A program made the translations under genes and the position numbers. Shown here piece after piece: positions 42,740 through 51,763 of a stretch of 64,000 nucleotides of DNA (position 1 is the first letter of the stretch; every line of letters begins with the position of its first letter). The DNA comes from Stenotrophomonas humi (lineage in GTDB: Bacteria; Pseudomonadota; Gammaproteobacteria; Xanthomonadales; Xanthomonadaceae). A model generated the notes under the pieces. The model had not been told where the DNA came from and did no database searches. It saw only the letters and a program-made list of their open reading frames with translations. The stretch lies in assembly GCF_001431415.1 (NCBI RefSeq), contig NZ_LDJI01000011.1, forward strand, positions 62,001 through 126,000, in the 5' to 3' direction.

Positions 42740-43644
42740 TGACTTGCTCCGGTAACGTGCTCGGTTCGGGCGGACGCTGCAGCCGAAGGCAGGGCGTCCA
42801 GATAGTTCAACACGGCGGTGGTAAACGCGTTGTTGTCATCGCCGGCCACCATGTGCGTGGCTTCGGGCAGATGCACATGCTGCGCGTGCGGTACCAGCGT
42901 CATGAATTCTTCAACGGTCTGCGGTGAGACCAGGTCACTGCGGCCGCCGCTGATCAGCAGCAACGGGCATTGCACGCGTCGCGCCGCGTCGGCAATGGCG
43001 TCCTGATGCTGCTCGCTGTCGCGCGCGAGTTCTTCGACCAGACGCGGGTCCCAGTGCCAGTTCCAGCGGCCATCGGCGGTAGGCCGCAGCAGGGCGCGCA
43101 ACGAATCCTCGCTCTTGCGCGGACGGTGCGGCATATAGGCGGCAATGCTGTCGGCAGCAGTTTCCAGGGAAGCGAAGCCCTCCGGATGCGCGCTCATGAA
43201 AGCAAGGATGCGCTCGACGCCACGGGTTTCCCAGCGCGGGGTGATGTCCACCAGCACCATCGCCGAGAACAGGCCGGGCCAGCGTGATTCGGCCATCAGC
43301 CCGAACAGGCCGCCCATCGAGGCAGCGACCAGCACGGGCGGGCTGCGCAGTTCACCGGCAACGACGATCAGGTCATCGGTGAACTGGTCGCCGTGATAGG
43401 CCAGCTCGGCCGCGTTCCAGTCAGAGTCGCCATGACCACGTGCGTCGTAGCTGAGCGTGGCATGGCCGGCTGCCGCCATGGCTTCAGCGGTTGTCGTCCA
43501 GGCACCTCGTGTCTGGCCAAAGCCGTGGGCGAACAGGATCGGGGGTCGTTTGCCGGCAGACCGGGTAGCCGCCAGCCTCGCGCCATTCGCACCTTCTAGA
43601 GGGAGATCTTCACTACGCATGGGTAAAGAGGAGGTGGAAGCCAT
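42736..43644 (-). CDS. Alpha/beta-fold hydrolase
   Basis: About 302 aa. Oxyanion segment ILFAHGFGQTRGAW, nucleophile elbow VAASMGGLFG (Ser after Ala, Met next), acid in GGRSDLVSP and catalytic His in EATHMVAGDD. It overlaps fadE by 4 nt, so it probably hydrolyses a lipid or acyl ester feeding beta-oxidation, though the substrate is unknown. Start codons at 43644 and 43620 both lack a strong ribosome-binding site. Confidence 0.9.
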   Translation of the reverse strand: MASTSSLPMRSEDLPLEGANGARLAATRSAGKRPPILFAHGFGQTRGAWTTTAEAMAAAGHATLSYDARGHGDSDWNAAELAYHGDQFTDDLIVVAGELRSPPVLVAASMGGLFGLMAESRWPGLFSAMVLVDITPRWETRGVERILAFMSAHPEGFASLETAADSIAAYMPHRPRKSEDSLRALLRPTADGRWNWHWDPRLVEELARDSEQHQDAIADAARRVQCPLLLISGGRSDLVSPQTVEEFMTLVPHAQHVHLPEATHMVAGDDNNAFTTAVLNYLDALPSAAASARTEHVTGASQ

Positions 43645-43809
43645 ACGCGATGGTATGGAATGCCGTCAGGCGCTGTCAATACTCACCGGTATGGAAGCGT
43701 CGAGGTAAGTCCCGGTGGGGCGTGCCGCGTGCTCTCGCAGCAGCACCCGGCATGGCTTTTCGCCACCTGCATACTGCAACCAGTCCCCGCCGTATGGTTA
43801 AATCTGCGC

Positions 43810-44412
43810 ATGAACGACACAGCAGCTTCACCTGCGGAGAACCGCAGCGGACGACATAGCCGCCTGAGCGCGGATGATTGGGCGCAGGCGGCCCTGGATC
43901 TGGTGGCCGAGCAGGGCGTGGGCGCAGTGGCGGTGGAGCCACTGGCCCGTCGTCTTGGTGTCACCAAGGGCAGCTTCTATTGGCATTTCCCGTCGCGCGA
44001 CGCATTGCTGCAGGCGGCGCTGGAGCGCTGGGAACTGGTCGAACAACAACAGGTCTTCGGCAGCCTTGAAGAAGTACCGGATCCGCGTACGCGTCTGCGC
44101 GCGTTGTTCCAGTTGGTGGCACACGAAGTCACCCCGCATGTGATCTACAGCGAGCTGCTCAAGGCGCTGGACAATCCGATGGTGCGGCCGGTCATCGACC
44201 GCGTGTCGCAGCGGCGCATGGAATACCTGATCGCCTCTTTCCGCCAGGCTGGGCTGAGTTCAACCGACTCGCGCCACCGCGCACGACTGGCATACGCGGC
44301 CTATGTCGGCTTCCTGCAGTTGTCACTGCAACTGCAGCAGCCCAAGCAGGCCCGGGAGGATTTCGAGGCGTACGTCGAGCACGTGATCGAGACATTGATA
44401 CCGAACGGTTGA
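43810..44412 (+). CDS. TetR-family regulator, candidate repressor of the hydrolase-fadE operon
   Basis: 200 aa. N-terminal helix-turn-helix: RLSADDWAQAALDLVAEQGV then LARRLGVTKGSFYWHFPSRD, the TetR recognition helix and its YWHF end. The C-terminal ligand domain is divergent. It is divergent from the hydrolase-fadE operon across a 165-bp gap, the classical layout of a repressor controlling the neighbour and itself; ligand probably an acyl-CoA. TTAAAT lies only a few nt before the ATG, so the transcript may be nearly leaderless. Confidence 0.93.
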   Translation: MNDTAASPAENRSGRHSRLSADDWAQAALDLVAEQGVGAVAVEPLARRLGVTKGSFYWHFPSRDALLQAALERWELVEQQQVFGSLEEVPDPRTRLRALFQLVAHEVTPHVIYSELLKALDNPMVRPVIDRVSQRRMEYLIASFRQAGLSSTDSRHRARLAYAAYVGFLQLSLQLQQPKQAREDFEAYVEHVIETLIPNG

Positions 44413-44428
44413 GTGGATCGAGCACAGG

Positions 44429-44460
44429 AAAAAAGGCCGCAGCGATGCGGCCTTTTCTGT
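44429..44460 (+). terminator. Terminator after the TetR gene (works both ways)
   Basis: AAAAGGCCGCA (44431-44441) and TGCGGCCTTTT (44446-44456) make an 11-bp stem with a GCGA tetraloop and flanking A and T runs on both sides. Confidence 0.88.
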
Positions 44461-44483
44461 GTGTCGGTTTTCATTTGAAGCAG

Positions 44484-44511
44484 AAAAAACCACGGCCCCG
44501 AAGGGCCGTGG
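44484..44511 (-). terminator. Terminator of the TonB-dependent receptor gene
   Basis: Read on the minus strand: CCACGGCCC, loop TTCG, GGGCCGTGG, then six T. A UUCG tetraloop on a 9-bp GC-rich stem gives a very stable terminator. Confidence 0.92.
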
Positions 44512-44539
44512 TCTGTTTCCGGGTACTACCTGGCTACGA

Positions 44540-47380
44540 TCAGAACTTCTGGTTGTAGCGCATGTAGAAGAAGCGGCCCGGGATTTCGTACTGCGGGTCG
44601 AACGAGTTGGCGAAGGTGGTGTAAGCCTTCGGCGGATCGCGGTCGAACGCATTGTTCACGCCGACGGTGATCTGACCGTTCCACGGCGTCTTCCAGTAGG
44701 CGCTCAGGTCGGTGTAGGTCACGCTCGGGATGTGGCGCTGCGGATCAGGCTTGTTGCCACGGCCGATGTGATCCGGATCCGAGCACAGGCGGCCGAAGTT
44801 GCCGTTCACACCGCCGGTGTAGTTCGAACCGGTGCAGTTCTCGACCTGGCTGGAGTAGTAACGGGCCGACGCGGTTGCGCCGAAGTCACCCAGCTGCCAG
44901 GCAACCAGCAGGTTGGAACGGATACGCCAGTAGTTGTCGCGGCTCAGGTAGTTGCCGACGCGGTTGTAGCCTTCGGTCACCGGATCTTCGATGGTGTAGC
45001 TGGAGTTGTAGGTGCTGTCCCAGACGAAGTTGAAGCTGCCGAAACGGGTATCCGGCAGGCGGTAACCGACCGTGAAGTCCCAGCCTTCCACTTCCATGGT
45101 GCCCACGTTGTTCGGCACGGCCAGCATGTTGGAGATCTGCCCAGTGTTGTCACGGGTGATCATGTTGCAGATGGCGCCCACGCCCTGCGTGTAGCAGGCG
45201 TCCAGCATCTGCTGGGCGGTCTGGGCGTAGATGGCGTCTTCGACCTTGATGTTCCACCAGTCGAGCGAGATGTCCAGACCCTGCACGAAGCTCGGGCTGT
45301 ACACGAAGCCCAAGGTCTTGGAGACCGAGGTTTCCGGGCCCAGGTTGGTGTTGCCACCGACCGTGGTGCGGATCTGCGGGTTGGACTGCGTGTACGCCGG
45401 CACGCCAGCGCAGCTTGCCGGAGGCGTGTTCGCGTCGCTGCCGATGACGCCGGCGCACGGATCGGCGACGTCTTCAAAGGTGTCGCTCACGCCCGAGAAC
45501 AGTTCGTTGATCGACGGAGCACGGAAGCCCTGCGACCAGTTACCACGTACCATCAGGTCGTTGATCGGCTTCCAGCGGAACCCGAACTTGCTGTTGACGG
45601 TGTTGCCGAAGTTGCTGTAATCGGAGATGCGGCTTGCCACGCTGAAGTCCAGCAGCTGCGCGCCGGTCACGCCGGACAACAGCGGGATTGCCAGTTCCAG
45701 GTAGGCTTCGTCGAGCTTGTAGCCACCTGCAGTAGCGGTACGCGAGTTGCCGGTGGTGTCGCCGGAGTTGATCAGGCCGTCCGGATCATCGAAGCCCGAT
45801 TCGTCACGGCGCTCAACGCCCGCCGAGAAGGCGAACGCGCCGCCCGGCAGATCGAACAGCTCACCGCCGATGTTGGCGTAATAGGTCTTCTGCTCATAAC
45901 CGTAGACATCGTGCGCGGTGAAGCCAGCGTACTTGATCATGTCCGGGGTGAGCGAGCCAGCGCCGCTCAGCATGTTCATCGGTACGCAGCCGTCGATCAC
46001 GTTGCCGGCGGTTCCGCAGCGTGCAACACCGCCGCCATCAACGAAGGACGGGCCCAGTGCATTGCGCAGCGCGGAGATGTTGAAGAAGCCGGTGGTGATG
46101 TCGGTCTGGTCGTTCTTGCCGTAGAACATACCGGCTTCCCAGTTCCAGAAGCGGCTGCCGACTTCAAAGTCACCTTCGAACGCGCCGTTGAACCCGTAGG
46201 TCTTCACGTTCTGCTTGTAGATACGACCACCGGTCTCCATCGCACGGTACTGGATGTAGTCGATGTCGCGGCCGGTTTCGTTGTAAACGTTGTCCTTGCT
46301 GATGACGATGTTGGCGCCATTGGTGCCCGGCGCGGCGCGACCCAGCACGATCGGCATCGCTGCCAGGATCTGCTCGGACTTACGCTCGTTGTAGGTCACG
46401 GTGGTCTTGAAGCGGACATTGTCGGTGATCGACAGGCCGGCATCGGCGAACAGCGAGGTGCGCTCCTGCGGGGTGACCAGCAGGTTGCCCGGAGCGTGAT
46501 TGAAACTGTCAGCCGCGGTGTACGGACGCCAGGTGGCGCCACCGTTGCCGGTTATGAAGTAGCCTGCAGCGCCGTTCGGTCGGGTGGATTCGAACTTCGG
46601 TGAGCCGTCAGCATTGGTGCCGGTCTGGGCGTAGTAGCCAAAGCGGCCGTCCGGGGTGGTGCTGCTGTTGCCGGTATTCGGCAGCGAGTTGAAGGCCGGT
46701 ACTGCGGAGATCGCACGATCACCTGCCCACACCGGATCTTCCTTCACGTAGCCGACGCCAACGGTGGCATGCCAGCGATCACCGCTGGAACCGATGGTGA
46801 AGTCGTAGGACTCGCGGCCGCCATCGCCCTTGTCGAACTGGCCGTAATAGGCATTGGCTTCGGCGCCGTCGAAGTTCTGGCGCAGGATGATGTTGACGAC
46901 ACCGGCGATCGCGTCGGAACCATAGATGGTCGAGGCGCCGTCCTTCAGGACCTCAATGCGCTCAACTGCAGCGGTCGGAATGGTGTTGAGATCGACTGCA
47001 CCACCCAGGCCCGTGCCACCGACCCAGCGGCGGCCGTTGACCAGCACCAGCGTGCGGCTGGAACCCAAGTTGCGCAGATTGACGCGGGTTTCGCCGTTGC
47101 CACCATTGTTGTAGGTGCTGTTGAGGCTGGAACCGTTGGTGCTGATGTTCTGGATGATGTCGCCGATCGAGGTCTGGCCCTGGGCCTGGATCTGTTCGCG
47201 GCTCATGGTGAAGACGGGCTGCGAAGTCTCGACGTCGGCGCGCTTGATGCGCGAGCCGGTGACTTCAATCTTGTCCAGGGTCTGGGTGCTGTCCTGGGCG
47301 AACGCGGCACCAGCCGGGAGCACGCTGGCGGCAAGCGCGATGACGACTGCGTCGCGCAGCTTGTTGGTCCTGCAATTCAT
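44540..47380 (-). CDS. TonB-dependent outer-membrane receptor
   Basis: 946 aa. Signal peptide residues 1-29 (VIALAASVLPAGAAFAQ), TonB-box-like TLDKIEVTGSRIKR, plug domain (QTSIGDIIQNISTNGSSLNS, RTLVLVNGRRWVGG, AAVERIEVLKDGASTIYGSD) and a 22-strand-type barrel to a terminal Phe (MRYNQKF) typical of outer-membrane proteins. Xanthomonadaceae encode dozens of such receptors for siderophores, vitamin B12 or plant glycans; no TonB or transport operon is adjacent, so the substrate is unknown. The leader upstream is AT-rich. The start at 47380 follows a GAGAGAGA tract. Confidence 0.95.
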   Translation of the reverse strand: MNCRTNKLRDAVVIALAASVLPAGAAFAQDSTQTLDKIEVTGSRIKRADVETSQPVFTMSREQIQAQGQTSIGDIIQNISTNGSSLNSTYNNGGNGETRVNLRNLGSSRTLVLVNGRRWVGGTGLGGAVDLNTIPTAAVERIEVLKDGASTIYGSDAIAGVVNIILRQNFDGAEANAYYGQFDKGDGGRESYDFTIGSSGDRWHATVGVGYVKEDPVWAGDRAISAVPAFNSLPNTGNSSTTPDGRFGYYAQTGTNADGSPKFESTRPNGAAGYFITGNGGATWRPYTAADSFNHAPGNLLVTPQERTSLFADAGLSITDNVRFKTTVTYNERKSEQILAAMPIVLGRAAPGTNGANIVISKDNVYNETGRDIDYIQYRAMETGGRIYKQNVKTYGFNGAFEGDFEVGSRFWNWEAGMFYGKNDQTDITTGFFNISALRNALGPSFVDGGGVARCGTAGNVIDGCVPMNMLSGAGSLTPDMIKYAGFTAHDVYGYEQKTYYANIGGELFDLPGGAFAFSAGVERRDESGFDDPDGLINSGDTTGNSRTATAGGYKLDEAYLELAIPLLSGVTGAQLLDFSVASRISDYSNFGNTVNSKFGFRWKPINDLMVRGNWSQGFRAPSINELFSGVSDTFEDVADPCAGVIGSDANTPPASCAGVPAYTQSNPQIRTTVGGNTNLGPETSVSKTLGFVYSPSFVQGLDISLDWWNIKVEDAIYAQTAQQMLDACYTQGVGAICNMITRDNTGQISNMLAVPNNVGTMEVEGWDFTVGYRLPDTRFGSFNFVWDSTYNSSYTIEDPVTEGYNRVGNYLSRDNYWRIRSNLLVAWQLGDFGATASARYYSSQVENCTGSNYTGGVNGNFGRLCSDPDHIGRGNKPDPQRHIPSVTYTDLSAYWKTPWNGQITVGVNNAFDRDPPKAYTTFANSFDPQYEIPGRFFYMRYNQKF

Positions 47381-47569
47381 TGGGTTCTCTCTCTCTGCCA
47401 AGTGGACTTGGTACATCCGGGTATGGCCTCGGGCGGGTTCGAAAGGCGAACCCAAAGCTCAAGGCTGAGACCGATAGTACTTGCGACTGCAAATAAATTA
47501 AAGATTGGTTAATGATTGGGAAAAATTACATCAAAATCGGCAAAGGCTTGATTTGACTCGCAGAAATGC

Positions 47570-47593
47570 AAAACGCCCCGGAAGGGGCGTTTT
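47570..47593 (-). terminator. Terminator after the orphan barrel gene
   Basis: AAAACGCCCC and GGGGCGTTTT form a perfect 10-bp stem with a 4-nt loop. The symmetry gives A and T runs on both strands; it lies 25 bp after the minus-strand gene stop and upstream of the receptor leader. Confidence 0.88.
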
Positions 47594-47617
47594 CGGATGC
47601 TCACTTAGTAATTTCTA

Positions 47618-48475
47618 TTACAGGTCCTGCTCGTAACGGACGTAAGGGATTGCGCCGTCGTCGTTGCTTTCGTTACGGGGGGAGAACGGGTTCTTGCCGC
47701 GGGTGATGACGTTTTCGGCGCCGACGGTCAGCTGGCCGCTCCACGGGGTGCGCCAGGTGATGCCCAAGCCAAGGCCTTCCCACTTGCCGCTGCTGCCGGG
47801 GGCGTCGACGACGCGGCCGATGACGTTGGCGCTGAAGGGGCCGTAGCCACCGCCCACACTCAGACTTTTGCTGTCCCACTGGTCAACGATTGCCGGTGAG
47901 GCATCGCTGAGCGGGACCAGGCGTGCCTTGGCGTAGGTGCCGCCAATGGAAACGAAGCCTTCGCGGCCGATGTTCTTCTGGCCGAACACGGTCAGGTCGT
48001 TCTGCTCCATGCGCGCGGTGCCGGCCTTGTTGCCGCCGGCCAGCCATGCAGGAAGGGTGTCGCGGCCGGTGCCGGCGGTAATGCCGACGCGTCCGCCCGG
48101 ACGGTTGAACGCGGTGGTGGCCGAGATGTGGCGGCCATCGTTGTCGTCGTCATCGCCCAGACTGGCGAGCATGCAATGGCTGGCCAGTCCGCCGATGCTG
48201 GTGCCACGGCTGCTGTTGCAGAGCAGGCCCAGCGAATCGCCGGAAGACAGGCCGAAAGCGGCGTCCAGGGAGCTGCGGCCGAAGTTCCAGCGGGCGCCGG
48301 CGCGTTGCTCGCCGGTCGGCTCCAGATAAAGGAGTGCTTCGACCTTGCCGCTGCCACGGTTCCAGACCGGAATGACGGTGCTGTCCGCCGATATCGGCTT
48401 GCTCTGTGCATGCGCACCCGTGATCGCGCTCAAGGCGATCATCAAGGCAAGCGGTAGGCGCAAGAAGGCGTTCAT
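47618..48475 (-). CDS. Exported orphan beta-barrel-like protein, TonB-receptor C-terminus resemblance
   Basis: 285 aa. Signal peptide at residues 1-24 (LALMIALSAITGAHA). The mature part alternates polar and hydrophobic residues as outer-membrane beta-strands do, with Gly-rich turns. Its end (TWRTPWSGQLTVGAENVITR to PYVRYEQDL) resembles the last strands of the neighbouring receptor (WNGQITVGVNNAFDR to MRYNQKF). There is no plug domain or TonB box. I do not recognise a named family; it could be a small barrel or a receptor-derived remnant that has kept an intact frame. Confidence 0.7.
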   Translation of the reverse strand: MNAFLRLPLALMIALSAITGAHAQSKPISADSTVIPVWNRGSGKVEALLYLEPTGEQRAGARWNFGRSSLDAAFGLSSGDSLGLLCNSSRGTSIGGLASHCMLASLGDDDDNDGRHISATTAFNRPGGRVGITAGTGRDTLPAWLAGGNKAGTARMEQNDLTVFGQKNIGREGFVSIGGTYAKARLVPLSDASPAIVDQWDSKSLSVGGGYGPFSANVIGRVVDAPGSSGKWEGLGLGITWRTPWSGQLTVGAENVITRGKNPFSPRNESNDDGAIPYVRYEQDL

Positions 48476-48528
48476 GGACTCAATCAGACCCGATACGCGC
48501 CAGGAAGTTCCCGGCGCATGAGGATTTG

Positions 48529-48557
48529 ATCGTATGTCGTTTATGGTTTCTTAACAA
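48529..48557 (-). promoter_or_regulatory. Putative promoter of the orphan barrel gene
   Basis: On the minus strand TTGTTA (48552-48557) and TACGAT (48529-48534) are 17 bp apart, each matching 4 of 6 consensus bases, about 55-80 bp before the start. A GCGCC/GGCGC hairpin lies in the leader. Confidence 0.4.
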
Positions 48558-48594
48558 GTGGTCGCCCTCCCCAGAACGCAACTCGCTAGATCCG

Positions 48595-49488
48595 TCACTG
48601 CAGCCGCTCGGGAGCGGGCTGATTGGCCGGTGTGGACGCAAACAATACGCCGAAATCAGTCAAAGGGAAGTGATATTCCTGGCCGCAGAATTCGCAGCGG
48701 ACGTCCACCTGGCCGGTGGCTTCGGCTGCCGCCCGGGCTTCTTCCTCGCCCAGCGACTGGAGCATCGAGCGCACCCGCTCATGCGAGCAGGAGCAGCCAA
48801 AGCGCAGCGGCTTGTCGCCCATCAGTTCCGGGTGTTCTTCATGGAACAGGCGGTGCAGCAGTTCGCTGCCGGGCAGTGCCAGCAGTTCCTCGTGCCCAAG
48901 GGTGTCGAACAGGGCGCCGATGCGGACCCAGCCGTCTTCGTCGCCGCTATCGCCTGGCAGCTTCTGCAGCAGCAGGCCGGCGGCGTGTTCGCCATCGCAG
49001 GTCAGCAGCAGGCGGGTCGGGAGCTGCTCGGAATGACGGAAATAGTCTTCGAAGGCCTCATCCAGGCTGTCACCGGTCAGGTTGACCAGGCTCTGGTAGC
49101 GCTGCGGTTCGCGCGGGTCCAGGCCCGGATTCTCGATGGTGATGGCGAGCAGGGCGCCTTCACCCAGTGCCTGCAGCGACGGCGGGGCATCTTCGCCGTC
49201 GGCCAGCTGCACGATGCCGCGCAGGGTGCCGGCGGAGGTGCATTCGGCGAACAGCGCCCGCAGTGCCGAGGCGCTGCGCAGCTGGATCGACAGGCGGCCA
49301 TCGACCTTGGTGTGGCCGGTGAACAGCGCCGAGGCCACGGTGGCCTCGCCGAGCAGGCGCGTGGCCGCGGCCGGGTAGTGGCCGTGGGACAGGATTTCGC
49401 GCCAGCTTTCGCTCAAACGGACATGGACGCCACGCACACCGGCGTCGGGCAGGAGGAAGCGGACAAGGAGGTCGGACGTATCAGTCAT
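48595..49488 (-). CDS. hslO: Redox-regulated chaperone Hsp33
   Basis: 297-aa cytoplasmic holdase activated by oxidation of a zinc-bound four-Cys centre. The C-terminal CSC and CEFC motifs (FGCSCSHERV, VRCEFCGQEYHF) are intact. N-terminal VRFLLPDAGVRGVHVRLSES and EATVASALFTGHTKVDGRLS are family segments. The start is the ATG at 49488; another ATG lies three codons upstream. Divergent from mtgA across a 73-bp gap. Confidence 0.96.
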   Translation of the reverse strand: MTDTSDLLVRFLLPDAGVRGVHVRLSESWREILSHGHYPAAATRLLGEATVASALFTGHTKVDGRLSIQLRSASALRALFAECTSAGTLRGIVQLADGEDAPPSLQALGEGALLAITIENPGLDPREPQRYQSLVNLTGDSLDEAFEDYFRHSEQLPTRLLLTCDGEHAAGLLLQKLPGDSGDEDGWVRIGALFDTLGHEELLALPGSELLHRLFHEEHPELMGDKPLRFGCSCSHERVRSMLQSLGEEEARAAAEATGQVDVRCEFCGQEYHFPLTDFGVLFASTPANQPAPERLQ

Positions 49489-49561
49489 GAGCGGCATCTG
49501 CGCGAGGTGGGGCCGGTGCCGGATAATGCGCCGGACAGTGGAAGGTGCAAGGTGAAGATCA

Positions 49562-50308
49562 ATGGGGGCGGAGCAGGCCAAGCTCAAGGCGGAGCCGGCG
49601 GTCAATTCAGGTCGCAAACGGCGGTGGCGGTGGTTGCTGTGGGTGCCGGTGCTGCTGGTGGCCGGCAGCGTGCTGCAGGTAGTGCTGTTGCGCTTCGTGG
49701 ACCCGGTGGTTTCCACGGTGATGGTGTTCCGCCAGCTCGAAGCATGGGGCGAAGGGGATTGGAAGTTCCGCATTCATTACCAGTGGCGCGATCTGGACGA
49801 GATGGCATCGAGCGTGCCGATCTCATTGGTGGCCGCTGAGGATCAGCGTTTCCCCGAGCACCACGGCTTTGACCTGCAGGCCATCGAGAAGGCGCGCAGG
49901 CACAACGCCGACGGCAAGCGCCTGCGTGGTGCCAGCACCATCAGCCAGCAGACCGCGAAGAACGTGTTCCTGTGGCAGGGGCGCAGTTGGCTGCGCAAAG
50001 GGTTGGAGGCCTGGTACACGGTGCTGATCGAGCTGTTCTGGCCCAAGCAGCGGATCCTGGAGGTGTATGCCAACGTGGCCGAATTCGGCGACGGCGTGTA
50101 CGGCGTGCAGGCCGCCGCGCAGCAGTACTGGCACAAGGATGCGGCCCGGCTTACGCCGGCCGAGAGTGCGCGACTTGCGGCGGTGCTGCCATCGCCGCGC
50201 CGTTACAGCGCCGCCAAGCCGGGGCCGTACGTGCAGCGGCGTGCGGCATGGATCCAGCGCCAGGCCCGGCAATTGGGTGGTGCAGGCTACATCGATGATG
50301 CCGATTGA
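49562..50308 (+). CDS. mtgA: Monofunctional peptidoglycan transglycosylase
   Basis: 248-aa membrane-anchored GT51 enzyme polymerising lipid II. TM at about residues 23-43, catalytic [15 protein letters not shown] and [20 protein letters not shown] motifs, then [20 protein letters not shown]. No transpeptidase domain. Length fits the family. It is followed after 27 bp by the glycosyltransferase. Confidence 0.96.
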   Translation: MGAEQAKLKAEPAVNSGRKRRWRWLLWVPVLLVAGSVLQVVLLRFVDPVVSTVMVFRQLEAWGEGDWKFRIHYQWRDLDEMASSVPISLVAAEDQRFPEHHGFDLQAIEKARRHNADGKRLRGASTISQQTAKNVFLWQGRSWLRKGLEAWYTVLIELFWPKQRILEVYANVAEFGDGVYGVQAAAQQYWHKDAARLTPAESARLAAVLPSPRRYSAAKPGPYVQRRAAWIQRQARQLGGAGYIDDAD

Positions 50309-50335
50309 CCTTGACGGCGTGCGTAGAATCGCCCC

Positions 50336-51355
50336 ATGAATCCGCGCGACCGCCTGACTCTTGTCATCACCGCCTTCAACGAGCAGGACGCACTGCCGCT
50401 GCTGCATCCTCGGCTGTGCGCGCAGCTGGATGCGCTGGCGGATATCGATGGCCGCATCCTTTATGTGGACGACGGCAGCAGCGATGCCAGCTGGGCAGTG
50501 ATGCAGCAACTGGCGGCGGGAGATCCGCGTGTCGCGGCGCTGCGTCTTTCGCGCAATTTCGGCAAGGAAGCCGCGCTGACCGCGGGCCTGGATTTCATCG
50601 AGGACGGTGCCGCCATCATGCTCGACGCCGACGGTCAGGATCCGCCGGAACTGCTGCCGCAGTTCGTTGCGCTGTGGCGGCAGGGCTATGACGATGTGTA
50701 TGGCATGCGCATGGAGCGTGACGGCGATGGTTGGCTCAAACGCGCCACTGCGTCGGTGTTCTATCGCGTGATCGGGCGTCTGTCGAAAACGCCGATTCCT
50801 GCCGATGCCGGCGACTTCCGCCTGCTGTCGCCGCGTGCGCTGGCGGCGCTGGGGCAGCTGCGTGAGCGCCATCGTTTCATGAAAGGCCTGTTTGGCTGGA
50901 TCGGACACCGCCGCGTGGCACTGCCATATCGGCGGGAGCGGCGGGTGGCAGGGCGCAGCAAGTTCGGTTTCTGGAAGTTGTGGAACTTCGCGCTGGAAGG
51001 CATCACCAGTTTTTCCACCGCGCCGCTGCGGGCGGCAACCTACCTGGGGCTGTTCACCGCAGCGGGCGCGTTCGCCTTCGGCGCGTGGGTGGTGTGCAAG
51101 GCAGCATTTTATGGCGACCGCGTGGCCGGTTGGCCGACGATGATGGCGGCGATCCTGTTCCTGGGCGGCGTGCAGTTGATCGCACTGGGGCTGATTGGCG
51201 AATACCTGGGGCGTCTGTACATGGAAGCCAAGCAGCGCCCCCTGTATCTGGTCGACACCTGGTTGCCGGCGAACGTGGCAGTATCTGCCCCATCCGCCAG
51301 CGCAGGAGAACGCAATGCACACCGTTCGACAGTTGCTTGGGGCCAAGTCCCCTGA
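50336..51355 (+). CDS. GT2 family polyprenyl-phosphate glycosyltransferase (DPM1/GtrB/ArnC type)
   Basis: 339 aa. GT-A domain with LVITAFNEQDALPLLHP, ILYVDDGSSD, SRNFGKEAALTAGLDF and AIMLDADGQDPPELLP; the DADGQDPPE motif is typical of enzymes that load a sugar on undecaprenyl or dolichyl phosphate. Two C-terminal TM helices (about residues 235-255 and 268-290) anchor it in the inner membrane. Family members supply sugars for O-antigen or lipid A modification. The last 41 nt overlap the CBS-domain gene. Confidence 0.92.
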   Translation: MNPRDRLTLVITAFNEQDALPLLHPRLCAQLDALADIDGRILYVDDGSSDASWAVMQQLAAGDPRVAALRLSRNFGKEAALTAGLDFIEDGAAIMLDADGQDPPELLPQFVALWRQGYDDVYGMRMERDGDGWLKRATASVFYRVIGRLSKTPIPADAGDFRLLSPRALAALGQLRERHRFMKGLFGWIGHRRVALPYRRERRVAGRSKFGFWKLWNFALEGITSFSTAPLRAATYLGLFTAAGAFAFGAWVVCKAAFYGDRVAGWPTMMAAILFLGGVQLIALGLIGEYLGRLYMEAKQRPLYLVDTWLPANVAVSAPSASAGERNAHRSTVAWGQVP

Positions 51356-51746
51356 AATTCATGCGGTACCGCCGGATGTAGCGGTGGTACAGGCCATCCG
51401 GTTGATGGCCGAAAAGGGTATTGGTGCGGTCCTGGTGATGGACGGCCGGCGTCTGGTCGGCATCCTTTCCGAGCGCGATTACGCGCGCAAGATCGTGCTC
51501 AAGGACCGGTCATCGGCCACCACGGCGGTGCACGAGATCATGACGTCCGAGCTGGTGACCGTGGCGCCCACAGTCACGGTGGAGCAATGCCTGGAACTGG
51601 TGACCAACCGCCGCATCCGTCACCTTCCGGTGGTGGATGGCGATGAGGTGGTCGGTGTGATTTCCATCGGCGATCTGGTCAAGTCCGTGATCGAGCAGCA
51701 GCGGCTTGAGCTGGGCCAGCTGCAGCAGTACATCACCGGCACCTGA
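51315..51746 (+). CDS. Two-CBS-domain protein
   Basis: 143 aa made of a pair of CBS motifs: VVQAIRLMAEKGIGAVLVMD with GRRLVGILSERDYARKIVLK, then TVEQCLELVTNRRIRHLPVV with DEVVGVISIGDLVKSVIEQQ. Such stand-alone Bateman modules bind adenine nucleotides or similar and often act as regulators. The ATG at 51315 has AGGAG upstream and lies inside the end of the glycosyltransferase gene (41-nt overlap). Partner unknown. Confidence 0.93.
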   Translation: MHTVRQLLGAKSPEIHAVPPDVAVVQAIRLMAEKGIGAVLVMDGRRLVGILSERDYARKIVLKDRSSATTAVHEIMTSELVTVAPTVTVEQCLELVTNRRIRHLPVVDGDEVVGVISIGDLVKSVIEQQRLELGQLQQYITGT

Positions 51747-51763
51747 GCCAACGCGCGGCGGCA

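Noticed and set aside
40328..42742. Plus-strand open frame of about 800 codons opposite fadE
   Set aside because: Shadow of fadE; composition typical of antisense frames in GC-rich DNA.
44459..46603. Plus-strand open frame of about 700 codons opposite the TonB-dependent receptor
   Set aside because: Shadow; starts inside a terminator and lacks any recognisable domain.
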